From assembly GCF_004684085.1 (NCBI RefSeq), contig NZ_SRHZ01000048.1, positions 62,001 through 126,000 of the forward strand: a DNA stretch of 64,000 bases, in the 5' to 3' direction. Each line of letters starts with the position of its first letter. Position 1 is the first letter of the stretch. Of this stretch, positions 39,251 through 46,778 are shown piece by piece. The notes below the pieces were generated by a model, which was given only the letters and a program-made list of their open reading frames with translations, did not search any database and was not told where the DNA came from. The DNA comes from Stenotrophomonas maltophilia (lineage in GTDB: Bacteria; Pseudomonadota; Gammaproteobacteria; Xanthomonadales; Xanthomonadaceae). The translations under genes were made by a program, and so were the position numbers.

Positions 39251-41332
39251 ATGCCCATCCACGCCCTGCAACCGGCCCACCTGCCCCTGGCCACCGCCCT
39301 CGCCCTGTGCCTGCTCCCGGCCACCTGCGCCTTCGCCCAGGACGGCGCCACCACGCTGGACAGCATCCAGGTTTCCGGCAGCTGGCTGGGCACCGGCCTG
39401 CATGACAGCGTCAAGAGCTTTGCCGGTGCACGCACGGTGGTCGACCGCCAGCGCATCGAAGCCAGCGGCGCGGCCAGCATCGGCGATGCCATGCGCCGCA
39501 TCCCCGGCGTGCAGGTCACCGACAACTCCGGCACCGCCGGCAGCTCGGTCTCGCTGAACATCGGCGTGCGCGGCCTGACCGGGCGCTACTCACCGCGCTC
39601 GACCGTCCTGCTGGACGGCGTACCGCTGGCGGTGGCGCCGTATGGTCAGCCGCAGTTGTCGTTCGCACCGACCAGCCTGTCCAACATCGAATCGATCGAC
39701 GTGGTGCGCGGCGGCGGCGCGGTGCGCTACGGCCCGCAGAACGTGGGCGGCATCATCAACTTCAGCACCCGCGCCATTCCCACCGGCGCCGGCCTGCACG
39801 GCGAAGCCGGCGTGCGCTACACCGCCTACGACCATGGCGGCGGCGACAGCACCCAGTACAACGCCTTCCTCGGCGGCACCGGCGACGATGGCCTGGGCGC
39901 GGCCCTGCTGTACTCCGGCCAGGACGGGCGCGGCTGGCGCCAGGGCAGCGATGACCGCTTCAACGACCTTGCACTGAAGTTCGCCTATGCCATCGACGAA
40001 CAGCAGGAACTGCGTGCCAAGCTCTCCTACTACGACGTGCGTTCGCTGACCCCGGGCGGCCTGACCCGCGCCCAGTACGAGGCCGATCCGTTCCAGAACA
40101 CCCGACCGACCGATTTCTGGAAGGGCCACCGCACCGGCATCGACCTGGGCTACACCAACACGCTGTCCGACAACAGCGAGTTCGAGGTGCTGGCCTATTA
40201 CAACGAAAGCAGCCGAGCCAGCTCGCTGATCAATGCCGCCAATACCCAGCTGACCGTGCAGCCGCGCGACTACCGCGTGCTGGGCATCGAGCCGCGCTAC
40301 ACCCAGCGCCTGCACTGGGGCGCCAGCGTGCACGACATCACCGCCGGCTACCGTTTCCTGCGCGAGCGTGGCAACGACCGCAGCTACACCGTCACCCGCC
40401 GCACCGGCGTGGCCAGCGCCACCAACCGCTTCGACAACGCCACCGACGCCCATGCGTTCTATATCGACGACCGCATCGCCGTCGGCCAGTGGCGGATCAC
40501 CCCGGGCGTGCGCATGGAGTGGATCGACATGGACCGCCGCCAGGCCGGCGGCTCGGCGACCTTCAGCAGCCGCAACGACAAGGCCCTGCCCTCGCTCAAC
40601 ATCGCCTACCTGCTGACCCCACAGCTGACCGTGTTCGGCAACTACACCACCTCGTTCGGGCCGGTGCAGAACATCCAGCTGAACTCGCAGACCGCCAGCA
40701 ACCCGCTGAACCCGGAAATCGCCAAGACCACCGAACTCGGTGCGCGCTGGCAGGACGGTGCACTGCGCGCGGAAGTGACCGTGTTCAAGATGCGCTTCGA
40801 CAACCAGATCCTGCAGGTGCCGGGCATCACCCCGCCGACCTTCCAGAACATCGGCGCCACCGACCACAAGGGCGTGGAGAGCGCGCTGGAGTACCGCTTC
40901 GCCGAGGACAGCGCATTGGCCGGGCTGGAGCTGTACGCCAACTACACCTGGACCAAGGCGATCCAGCAGTCCGGTGACAACCGCGGCCTGGATGTGCCGT
41001 TCTATTCGCGCGACACCGACAGTATCGGTGCCCGCTACGCGCTGGCCGGCTGGACCTTCAATGTCTCCAGCACCCACCAGAGCGGCCAGTTCTCCGATGC
41101 CGCCAACACCTGGGAAGAAACCGCCGATGCGCGCGTGGGCCGCGTGCCGGGCGTGCGCCTGTGGAATGCACAGGTGGCCTGGCAGGTGCCGGGCCTGGGT
41201 GACAGCGAAATCGCGCTGGGCGTGAACAACCTGGCCGACAAGCGCTGGTACACCCGCAACGTCGATGGCAACGCCGGCCGCATGGTGGCCGCGCCACGCA
41301 CCTTCTATGTGCAGGGCCGCTACCGCTTCTGA
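39251..41332 (+). CDS. FecA-like TonB-dependent iron receptor (without STN domain)
   Basis: A 693-residue receptor with signal peptide LPLATALALCLLPATCAFAQ. The plug contains STVLLDGVPLAVAPYGQPQL and DVVRGGGAVRYGPQNVGGII, nearly the same as the plug of ferric-citrate receptor FecA. The barrel ends VQGRYRF. No signalling domain is present, so it does not work through a FecR. Ferric citrate or a related hydroxycarboxylate siderophore is the likely ligand. ATG 39251 gives a complete signal peptide and a Fur box precedes it. Confidence 0.9.
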   Translation: MPIHALQPAHLPLATALALCLLPATCAFAQDGATTLDSIQVSGSWLGTGLHDSVKSFAGARTVVDRQRIEASGAASIGDAMRRIPGVQVTDNSGTAGSSVSLNIGVRGLTGRYSPRSTVLLDGVPLAVAPYGQPQLSFAPTSLSNIESIDVVRGGGAVRYGPQNVGGIINFSTRAIPTGAGLHGEAGVRYTAYDHGGGDSTQYNAFLGGTGDDGLGAALLYSGQDGRGWRQGSDDRFNDLALKFAYAIDEQQELRAKLSYYDVRSLTPGGLTRAQYEADPFQNTRPTDFWKGHRTGIDLGYTNTLSDNSEFEVLAYYNESSRASSLINAANTQLTVQPRDYRVLGIEPRYTQRLHWGASVHDITAGYRFLRERGNDRSYTVTRRTGVASATNRFDNATDAHAFYIDDRIAVGQWRITPGVRMEWIDMDRRQAGGSATFSSRNDKALPSLNIAYLLTPQLTVFGNYTTSFGPVQNIQLNSQTASNPLNPEIAKTTELGARWQDGALRAEVTVFKMRFDNQILQVPGITPPTFQNIGATDHKGVESALEYRFAEDSALAGLELYANYTWTKAIQQSGDNRGLDVPFYSRDTDSIGARYALAGWTFNVSSTHQSGQFSDAANTWEETADARVGRVPGVRLWNAQVAWQVPGLGDSEIALGVNNLADKRWYTRNVDGNAGRMVAAPRTFYVQGRYRF

Positions 41333-41394
41333 AGCGGTAATCGCCCGATGCAGTGACGGTGGCGATCACGGTGGCGGCGTATCATGCCGCCACC

Positions 41395-43167
41395 ATGTCA
41401 CCGTCTGCTTTGCCATCGCGCCTGCATCTGGCCTTCCAGGGCCTGCGCCTGCGACTGCGCGGCAGCGACCTCTGGTTCATCGCACTTGCGCTGCTGGTCG
41501 GCCTGATCGCCGGCTATCTGACCCTGCTCCAGTCCGGCATCGCACGCTGGCTGCAGGGCACCCTGTACGGGCTGGATGAAGGCATGCGCCTCAGCTCCCT
41601 GCCCTCGCTGACCTGGACTGCGCTGCTGGTGCTGCCATTGGGTGGCCTGCTGGTCGGGCTGGTCAGCCTGGCCGCGACCCGGCTCAAGCGCCCCCTGCTT
41701 GATGCGGTGGAAGCCAATGCCCTGCATGGCGGCCGCATGTCGATGCGCGACAACCTGATCGTGCTGACCCAGACCCTGCTGTCCAATGGCTGCGGCGCAT
41801 CGGTCGGGCTGGAGGCTTCGTACACCCAGATGGGCGCCGGCAGCGGTTCGCAGCTGGGCCGGGTGATGCGCCTGCGCCGCAACGACGTGCGCATCCTGGT
41901 CGGCGCCGGCGCCGCCGGTGCCATCGCCGCCGCCTTCGGTGCGCCCCTGGCCGGTGCGTTCTACGCCTTCGAGATCGTCATCGGCGCCTACACCCCGGCC
42001 GCACTGGCGCCGGTGGCCGTGGCCGCGTTGGCCGGCGCGTTCGTGGCCGATCAGGCCGGCATCGAGGCCTACCTGCTGCCTGCCGCCTCGACCATCGACG
42101 TGCGTGCGGCGGACTACGCCATCTACGGCCTGCTGGGCTGCTGCTGCGCGATGGTCGGCATCCTGGTGATGCGGCTGATCGCCTCGATCGAGGGCACGGT
42201 CAAGCGCAGCCCGTTGCCGCTGTGGGGCCGGCCGGTGGTGGGCGGCCTGCTGCTGATTCCGCTGGCACTGGCCAGCCCGCAGGTGCTGTCGTCCGGCCAT
42301 GGCGCGCTGCACCTGGACCTGACCACGCACCTGCCGCTGATATGGATCGGCGGCCTGCTGACCCTGAAGTGCCTGGCCTCGGGCATCTCGCTGGGCTTCG
42401 GCTTCCGGGGCGGCCTGTTTTTCGCATCATTGTTCATGGGTACCCTGGTCGGTGCGTTGTTCGCCGGGCTGCTGGCGATGGCCACGGGCGTGCCGGTGAT
42501 CGACGCCACCTCGGCCGCACTGGCCGGCATGGCGGCGCTGGCCGCAGCGGTGGTCGGCGCGCCGATGACCATGGCCATGCTGGTGCTGGAAGGCACCCAC
42601 GACTTCCTGCTGACCAGCGTGGTGATGAGCGCGGTGCTGGTGTCCAGCACGCTGGTACGGCAGTGGTTCGGCTATTCGTTCTCGACCTGGCGCATGCACC
42701 TGCGCGGCGAGACCATCAAGAGCGCCCGTGACGTGGGCTGGGTGCAGAACCTCAATGCCGGCCGGCTGATGCGCAAGGGTGTGGCCACCGCTCCGGCCGA
42801 TCTCGATGCCGCCGCGTTCCGCCAGCGCTTCCCGTTGGGTTCGGGCAGCCGGGTGATCCTGATCGACAGCGAGGGCCACTACGCCGGCATCGTGCAGATT
42901 CCGCGCATCTACGGTGATGGCGTGAAGGCGGAGACCGTGATCGGTGAGTTGGCCGAGAACCGGGACGTTTCGCTGTCGCCGACTTCGGATGTGGTCAGCG
43001 TGATGCAGTGCTTCGACCGGACCCAGGCCGACGAACTGGCCGTGGTCGCCACCGACGGCCAGGTTCTGGGCGTGGTTTCCGAAGCCTTTGTACGCAAGCG
43101 CTACGCCGAAGAGCTGGACAAGCGCCAGCGCGAACTGATGGGCGAGCGCGTCGAGGACGCCGACTGA
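41395..43167 (+). CDS. CLC-type chloride channel/antiporter family protein with CBS-like C-terminus
   Basis: A 590-residue membrane protein of the CLC family. It has the CLC order of helices, but the filter motifs differ: SVGLEASYTQ stands where GREGP is usual, RGGLFFASLF where GxFxP is usual, and no GSGIP is seen (DAVEANALHGGRM in that place). The gating Glu is kept in GLEAS. The last 140 residues resemble a CBS pair (VATAPADLDAAAFRQRF, RVILIDSEGHYAGIVQ, SPTSDVVSVMQCF). Ion selectivity may not be chloride. ATG 41395 is chosen as the start near the first helix. Confidence 0.85.
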   Translation: MSPSALPSRLHLAFQGLRLRLRGSDLWFIALALLVGLIAGYLTLLQSGIARWLQGTLYGLDEGMRLSSLPSLTWTALLVLPLGGLLVGLVSLAATRLKRPLLDAVEANALHGGRMSMRDNLIVLTQTLLSNGCGASVGLEASYTQMGAGSGSQLGRVMRLRRNDVRILVGAGAAGAIAAAFGAPLAGAFYAFEIVIGAYTPAALAPVAVAALAGAFVADQAGIEAYLLPAASTIDVRAADYAIYGLLGCCCAMVGILVMRLIASIEGTVKRSPLPLWGRPVVGGLLLIPLALASPQVLSSGHGALHLDLTTHLPLIWIGGLLTLKCLASGISLGFGFRGGLFFASLFMGTLVGALFAGLLAMATGVPVIDATSAALAGMAALAAAVVGAPMTMAMLVLEGTHDFLLTSVVMSAVLVSSTLVRQWFGYSFSTWRMHLRGETIKSARDVGWVQNLNAGRLMRKGVATAPADLDAAAFRQRFPLGSGSRVILIDSEGHYAGIVQIPRIYGDGVKAETVIGELAENRDVSLSPTSDVVSVMQCFDRTQADELAVVATDGQVLGVVSEAFVRKRYAEELDKRQRELMGERVEDAD

Positions 43168-43173
43168 CCCCGC

Positions 43174-43269
43174 AAAAAGGGGACGGAGGGGATTAAGTCG
43201 TTTTTGGCACTTCCGGGTATCCACGCATGGCGTGGATCTACAACCCATCCACGCATGGCGTGGATCTAC
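43174..43269. repeat. half copy of the long palindrome and two inverted SMAG-like REPs
   Basis: One arm only of the G-rich palindrome (AAAAAGGGGACGGAGGGGAT onward, 43174-43205), then two minus-strand REPs, 43218-43241 and 43246-43269, both ending in CTAC and nearly identical. The region separates the CLC and MgtC-like genes. No gene seen. Confidence 0.82.
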
Positions 43270-43297
43270 GGTCATCTGCCCGGGGTAGACTGCGGCC

Positions 43298-44014
43298 ATG
43301 CGCTTCATTGAAACCTTCCAGGCCGGCCCCTTCGCCGACACCGTGGTCAGCCTGCTGGCCGCCTTCGTGCTGGGCACGCTGATCGGCGCCGAGCGCCAGT
43401 ACCGGCAACGCACCGCCGGCCTGCGCACCAACGTGCTGGTGGCCGTCGGCGCAGCCGCCTTCGTCGACCTGGGCATGCGCATCGCCGGCAGTGCCGAGGC
43501 GGTACGGGTGATCTCGTACGTGGTCTCCGGCGTCGGCTTCCTCGGTGCCGGTGTGATCATGAAGGAAGGCATGAACGTGCGCGGCCTGAACACCGCCGCC
43601 ACCCTGTGGTGCTCGGCGGCGGTAGGCAGCTGCACCGGCGCGGACATGCTGGCCGAGGGCGTGCTGCTGACAGTCTTGATCATCGCCGGCAACACCCTGC
43701 TGCGGCCGCTGGTGAATGCAATCAACCGTATTCCGATCAACGAAACCGCCACCGAAGCCACCTACGAGGTGCGCCTGAGCGTGGATGCCGAAGCCGTGCC
43801 GCGGGTGCGCGAGCGGTTGGTCGATGCACTTGAAGCAGCGCAGTACCCGGTCGGTGATGTGCAGGTGGTCGAGCATGCCGACGCGCCCACCGACGTGATC
43901 GCGGTGCTGGTCAGTACCGCGGTCAGTGCCGACGAGCTGGACGTCGTGCTGGCACGGATGGAACACGTGCCTGGCGTGCTGCACGCCACCTGGGAAGTCA
44001 GTACCCGCGATTGA
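43298..44014 (+). CDS. MgtC/SapB family membrane protein
   Basis: A 238-residue protein. The N-terminal half is the MgtC/SapB membrane domain: LGTLIGAERQYRQRTAGLRTNVLVAVGAAAFV and GVGFLGAGVIMKEGMNVRGLNTAATLWC with core GFLGAGVI and GLNTAATLW. The C-terminal 100 residues are an ACT-like cytoplasmic domain (ATYEVRLSVDAEAV..). MgtC proteins aid survival under low magnesium and inhibit ATP synthase in some pathogens; the exact role here is unknown. ATG 43298 follows two REPs. Confidence 0.88.
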   Translation: MRFIETFQAGPFADTVVSLLAAFVLGTLIGAERQYRQRTAGLRTNVLVAVGAAAFVDLGMRIAGSAEAVRVISYVVSGVGFLGAGVIMKEGMNVRGLNTAATLWCSAAVGSCTGADMLAEGVLLTVLIIAGNTLLRPLVNAINRIPINETATEATYEVRLSVDAEAVPRVRERLVDALEAAQYPVGDVQVVEHADAPTDVIAVLVSTAVSADELDVVLARMEHVPGVLHATWEVSTRD

Positions 44015-44016
44015 TT

Positions 44017-44080
44017 CATCCACGCATGGCGTGGATCTACCGAGGTCGAGGTGCAGTAGATCCACGCCATGCGTGGATGC
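44017..44080. repeat. inverted SMAG-like REP pair between convergent genes
   Basis: A minus-strand REP (44017-44040, ending GTGGATCTAC) and its inverse on the plus strand (44056-44080, GTAGATCCACGCCATGCGTG...). It lies between the MgtC-like and MerR genes, which converge. Confidence 0.87.
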
Positions 44081-44087
44081 GCTTCTC

Positions 44088-44495
44088 TCACCCACCCGCC
44101 ATGCGCTGTTGTGCCCGCAGCAGCTTGCGGAATGAACCGCACTGCCGCGCATCCTGCGCTTCCGGGCAGGCCGCCGCACGCTGCAGATGCCGGCGCACCC
44201 GCTGCAGCTGGGTGATCTGCCGCTGCAGCACATCGGCCTGTGCCAGCAGCGCCTCACGGTCCAGCGAGATACATCCCCGCTGCGGCGGCAGCGATGCCCC
44301 GATCTGCTGCAGTGACAACCCGGCCGCCTGGCCGAGACCGATCAGTGCCAGCCGTTCCAGCACCTGCTCGTCGTACTGCCGTCGCAGGCCGCGGCGGCCC
44401 AGCGCCTGCAACAACCCCAGCTGTTCGTAGTAACGCAGGGTCGAGGCCGGCACGCCACTGCGCTTGACCACCTCGCCGATATCCAGTTCACGCAC
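44088..44495 (-). CDS. MerR family transcriptional regulator
   Basis: A 135-residue MerR protein: DIGEVVKRSGVPASTLRYYEQLGLL is the winged HTH, followed by RRQYDEQVLERLALIGLGQAAGLSLQQIG and a long dimer helix. The C-terminal region has Cys residues in GCISL, AACPEAQ and RQCGSF that could bind a ligand, but not the CxxCxCx5C cluster of SoxR. Start is GTG 44493-44495. It is divergent from the methyltransferase gene, which it may control. Confidence 0.87.
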   Translation of the reverse strand: MRELDIGEVVKRSGVPASTLRYYEQLGLLQALGRRGLRRQYDEQVLERLALIGLGQAAGLSLQQIGASLPPQRGCISLDREALLAQADVLQRQITQLQRVRRHLQRAAACPEAQDARQCGSFRKLLRAQQRMAGG

Positions 44496-44499
44496 GGGC

Positions 44500-44520
44500 T
44501 TGACCTCAAGTGACCTTCAA
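44500..44520 (+). promoter_or_regulatory. candidate MerR-type operator
   Basis: TTGACC (44500-44505) overlaps CCTCAAG and a partly inverted CTTCAAG downstream, a layout like SoxR and other MerR promoters. No convincing -10 at 19 bp is seen, so the site is tentative. It lies between the divergent MerR and methyltransferase genes. Confidence 0.4.
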
Positions 44521-44558
44521 GCGCCAACCTATGGGCGACTTCCCCGCAAGGCAAGACC

Positions 44559-45386
44559 ATGACCCGTAGATCCCCCGTTGATCAGAACACCCTGTGGAAC
44601 GGCCCCGGCGGTCAGATCTGGGTTGCGCAGCAGGCCATCCTCGACGGCCTGTTCCAACCGATGGCCGACCTGCTGGTCGACGAGCTGCCCGGTACCGTCA
44701 CGCAACTGCTGGATGTCGGCTGCGGTACCGGTGCCAGTCTGCTGGCATCTGCCGCGTCATGTCCGGCTGCGCACTGCACCGGCCTGGACATCTCCGCGCC
44801 GATGCTGGCACTGGCCCGTCAGCGCGCCGAAGCCGCGGGGCTGGATGCAGACTTCATCGTCGCCGACGCGCAGCAGCATCCGCTGCCCTCCGCACACTTC
44901 GACTGGATCCAGTCGCGCCTGGGAGTGATGTTCTTCGAAGATACCGAGGCCGCCTTCGCCAACCTGCACCGCGCCGCGCGACCGGGTGCCGGCCTGCGTT
45001 TCATCGCCTGGCGCAGTGCGGAGGAGAACCCGTTCATGACGACCGCCGAGCGCGCCATTGGCGATGAGCTGGACCTACCGCCACGTGCGCCAGGAGCACC
45101 CGGCCAGTTCGCCTTTGCCGATGGCCAGCGCGTGCAGCGCCTGCTGCAGGCCGCCGGCTGGAAGGATGTGGAGATGGTTGCGGTGGACCTTCCGTGCTCG
45201 ATCGCCCGCGATGAGCTGCCGACCTATGTGGGACAGCTGGGCCCATTGGGTCTGGCGCTGCGGAACTTGCCTGAAGGCCGAGCCACCTTGCTCCGGAGCA
45301 CGGCGCTAGCGGCATTCAACCCGTTCATCGAGGGCGACCGTGTGCGCATCGATGCCGCCTGCTGGCTGGTGCGCGCCCGCGCCTGA
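44559..45386 (+). CDS. class I SAM-dependent methyltransferase
   Basis: A 275-residue methyltransferase. The SAM-binding motif I is LLDVGCGTGASLLA, followed by GLDISAPMLALARQRA and post-motif DADFIVADAQQHPLP. LHRAARPGAGLRFIAWR matches motif III. The substrate is unknown; ubiquinone/small-molecule methyltransferases are similar. It is divergent from a MerR regulator and followed by a long palindromic terminator. Confidence 0.88.
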   Translation: MTRRSPVDQNTLWNGPGGQIWVAQQAILDGLFQPMADLLVDELPGTVTQLLDVGCGTGASLLASAASCPAAHCTGLDISAPMLALARQRAEAAGLDADFIVADAQQHPLPSAHFDWIQSRLGVMFFEDTEAAFANLHRAARPGAGLRFIAWRSAEENPFMTTAERAIGDELDLPPRAPGAPGQFAFADGQRVQRLLQAAGWKDVEMVAVDLPCSIARDELPTYVGQLGPLGLALRNLPEGRATLLRSTALAAFNPFIEGDRVRIDAACWLVRARA

Positions 45387-45389
45387 TAC

Positions 45390-45470
45390 AAAAAGGGGAC
45401 GGAGGGGATTAAGTCGTTTCCGGCACAGCCGGGGCAAGAACGACTTAATCCCCTCCGTCCCCTTTTTTCC
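45390..45470. terminator. long palindromic repeat (copy 3) between convergent genes
   Basis: An arm starting AAAAAGGGGACGGAGGGGAT (45390-45418) and its inverse (45441-45470) running into CCTTTTTTCC. The loop holds a small GGCACAGCC-type hairpin. It sits between the methyltransferase gene and the convergent 96-residue gene, with T-runs at both ends, and is a likely bidirectional terminator. Confidence 0.85.
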
Positions 45471-45471
45471 T

Positions 45472-45762
45472 CTACAGCGCCTCGCCGGCGTCGGCCAGAC
45501 GCGATTCAATCAACGCATACCACTGCTGCAGCACGTCGATCAGCATGTCCAGTTCGGCGTCGGTACGCTGTGCGCGGCCACTGCGCAGGCAGGCCTGGGC
45601 TTCCTGCAGCTGGGCAAGGAAGCCGGCCACAGTGTCCGCCTGCAGGATCAATCCCGGCAGGCGCCGCCCGGGAATGCGCACCACGGCATGGTTGCCGAGC
45701 TGGCCGTACACACTCAGTGTGGTTTCCGTCTTCATGGAAAGAGGCAGGAATTGGGCGTTCAT
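45472..45762 (-). CDS. small conserved hypothetical protein (possibly DUF6959-like)
   Basis: A 96-residue soluble protein; no signal peptide or membrane segment. The core LSVYGQLGNHAVVRIPGRRLPGLILQADTVAGFLAQLQEA resembles a family of uncharacterised proteins (possibly DUF6959), with key elements YGQLGNHAVVR and PGRRLPG. ATG 45762 or ATG 45735 could be the start; neither has a clear ribosome site. It lies after the BamE-OmpA lipoprotein gene in the same direction, 118 nt downstream. Function unknown. Confidence 0.6.
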   Translation of the reverse strand: MNAQFLPLSMKTETTLSVYGQLGNHAVVRIPGRRLPGLILQADTVAGFLAQLQEAQACLRSGRAQRTDAELDMLIDVLQQWYALIESRLADAGEAL

Positions 45763-45880
45763 CGTGCACCGTATGAAAACCTGAGCCGCCGGCAGGCGTA
45801 GACAACGGGGGAGACGTGGCCACGTCCTGCCGGCGGTCAGGGGGGACTCGGGATGCCGGGGCGGTGCCCCGGCGGGTTTC

Positions 45881-46717
45881 TCAGCGTGGCTGTGCCACAC
45901 CTGCAATCTGCACACGGCGGTTTGGGGCCAGGCACGCGATCAGTTCACGGCGGTTGCGCTGCTCGCACTGCACGACCGGCTCCGCCGCGCCACGTCCTTC
46001 AGCACTGATGCTTGCCGCCGGCACGCCTCCCTGCACAAGCGCCATGCGCACCGCTTCGGCGCGTCGCTGCGACAGCGTCTGGTTGTAGCTGGCACTGCCA
46101 ATGCGATCGGTATAACCGGTCACCCGGATCGACTGCACCTGGCTGGCTTCGCGCACCTGTGCCAGCACGCCTTGCACCGCATGCTGGCCCTCGGCGCTGA
46201 GCACTGCACTGTCGAACCCGAACAGCGCATCGGCGGACAGGCGCAGCGGCTGCTCCGGCAGCGGTACCGGTGCTGGCGGCGCTGGCGGCCGCGGCGGTTC
46301 CAGCACCGCCGCGCACGATTCCGGCTTCCAGTAGCCACCCTGGGCGATGCCCTTGCTGTCGAAGCGCACCTGGAACTGGCAGGTGAAATACTCCGCGCCC
46401 TGCGCGGTGCGGAAGTTGAACAGGTAGTTCCATTCGCGCACACCCCACATGCCTTCGTTAAAGTGCGGCGTGCCCAGCAGCGTGTACAACTGCCGCTTGC
46501 TCATGCCGGGTGCGAAGCGGCGCAGGTCGGCAACGTCGGGATAGATGCCTTCCTTCAGCGAGGCCTTCGAAGCGGCCGGGAACTGCACGGCGGTGGCTTC
46601 GGCAGGACCCTCGGCGGCCGGCGCATGGCTGCGGCAAGCGGCCAGCAGGCCCATCCCCAGGACCAGGCCCAGCGTAGCGGCCAGCTGGCCGGCGCGGGCG
46701 ATGCGATGCTGTTTCAT
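45881..46717 (-). CDS. BamE-OmpA fusion lipoprotein, likely partner of the autotransporter
   Basis: A 278-residue lipoprotein with signal GLVLGMGLLAAC (lipobox Cys). Residues 50-115 (KEGIYPDVADLRRFAPGMSKRQLYTLLGTP, EWNYLFNFRT) form a BamE/SmpA-like domain; residues 160-278 form an OmpA-like peptidoglycan-binding domain (FGFDSAVLSAEGQHAV, VTGYTDRIGSASYNQTLSQRRAEAV). The two are usually separate proteins. ATG 46715-46717 follows a GGGGGAA ribosome site nearly the same as that of the adhesin gene 61 nt upstream, suggesting one operon and a role in adhesin assembly or anchoring. Confidence 0.87.
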   Translation of the reverse strand: MKQHRIARAGQLAATLGLVLGMGLLAACRSHAPAAEGPAEATAVQFPAASKASLKEGIYPDVADLRRFAPGMSKRQLYTLLGTPHFNEGMWGVREWNYLFNFRTAQGAEYFTCQFQVRFDSKGIAQGGYWKPESCAAVLEPPRPPAPPAPVPLPEQPLRLSADALFGFDSAVLSAEGQHAVQGVLAQVREASQVQSIRVTGYTDRIGSASYNQTLSQRRAEAVRMALVQGGVPAASISAEGRGAAEPVVQCEQRNRRELIACLAPNRRVQIAGVAQPR

Positions 46718-46778
46718 GTCATTCCCCCTATGGACGTTTCCGCAATGCCGGGCCGCGCGTGCGGCCCGGCGGCGGGGA

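Noticed and set aside
39590-41077. A 495-codon frame antisense to the FecA-like receptor
   Set aside because: No domain, and it lies wholly within the receptor coding sequence.
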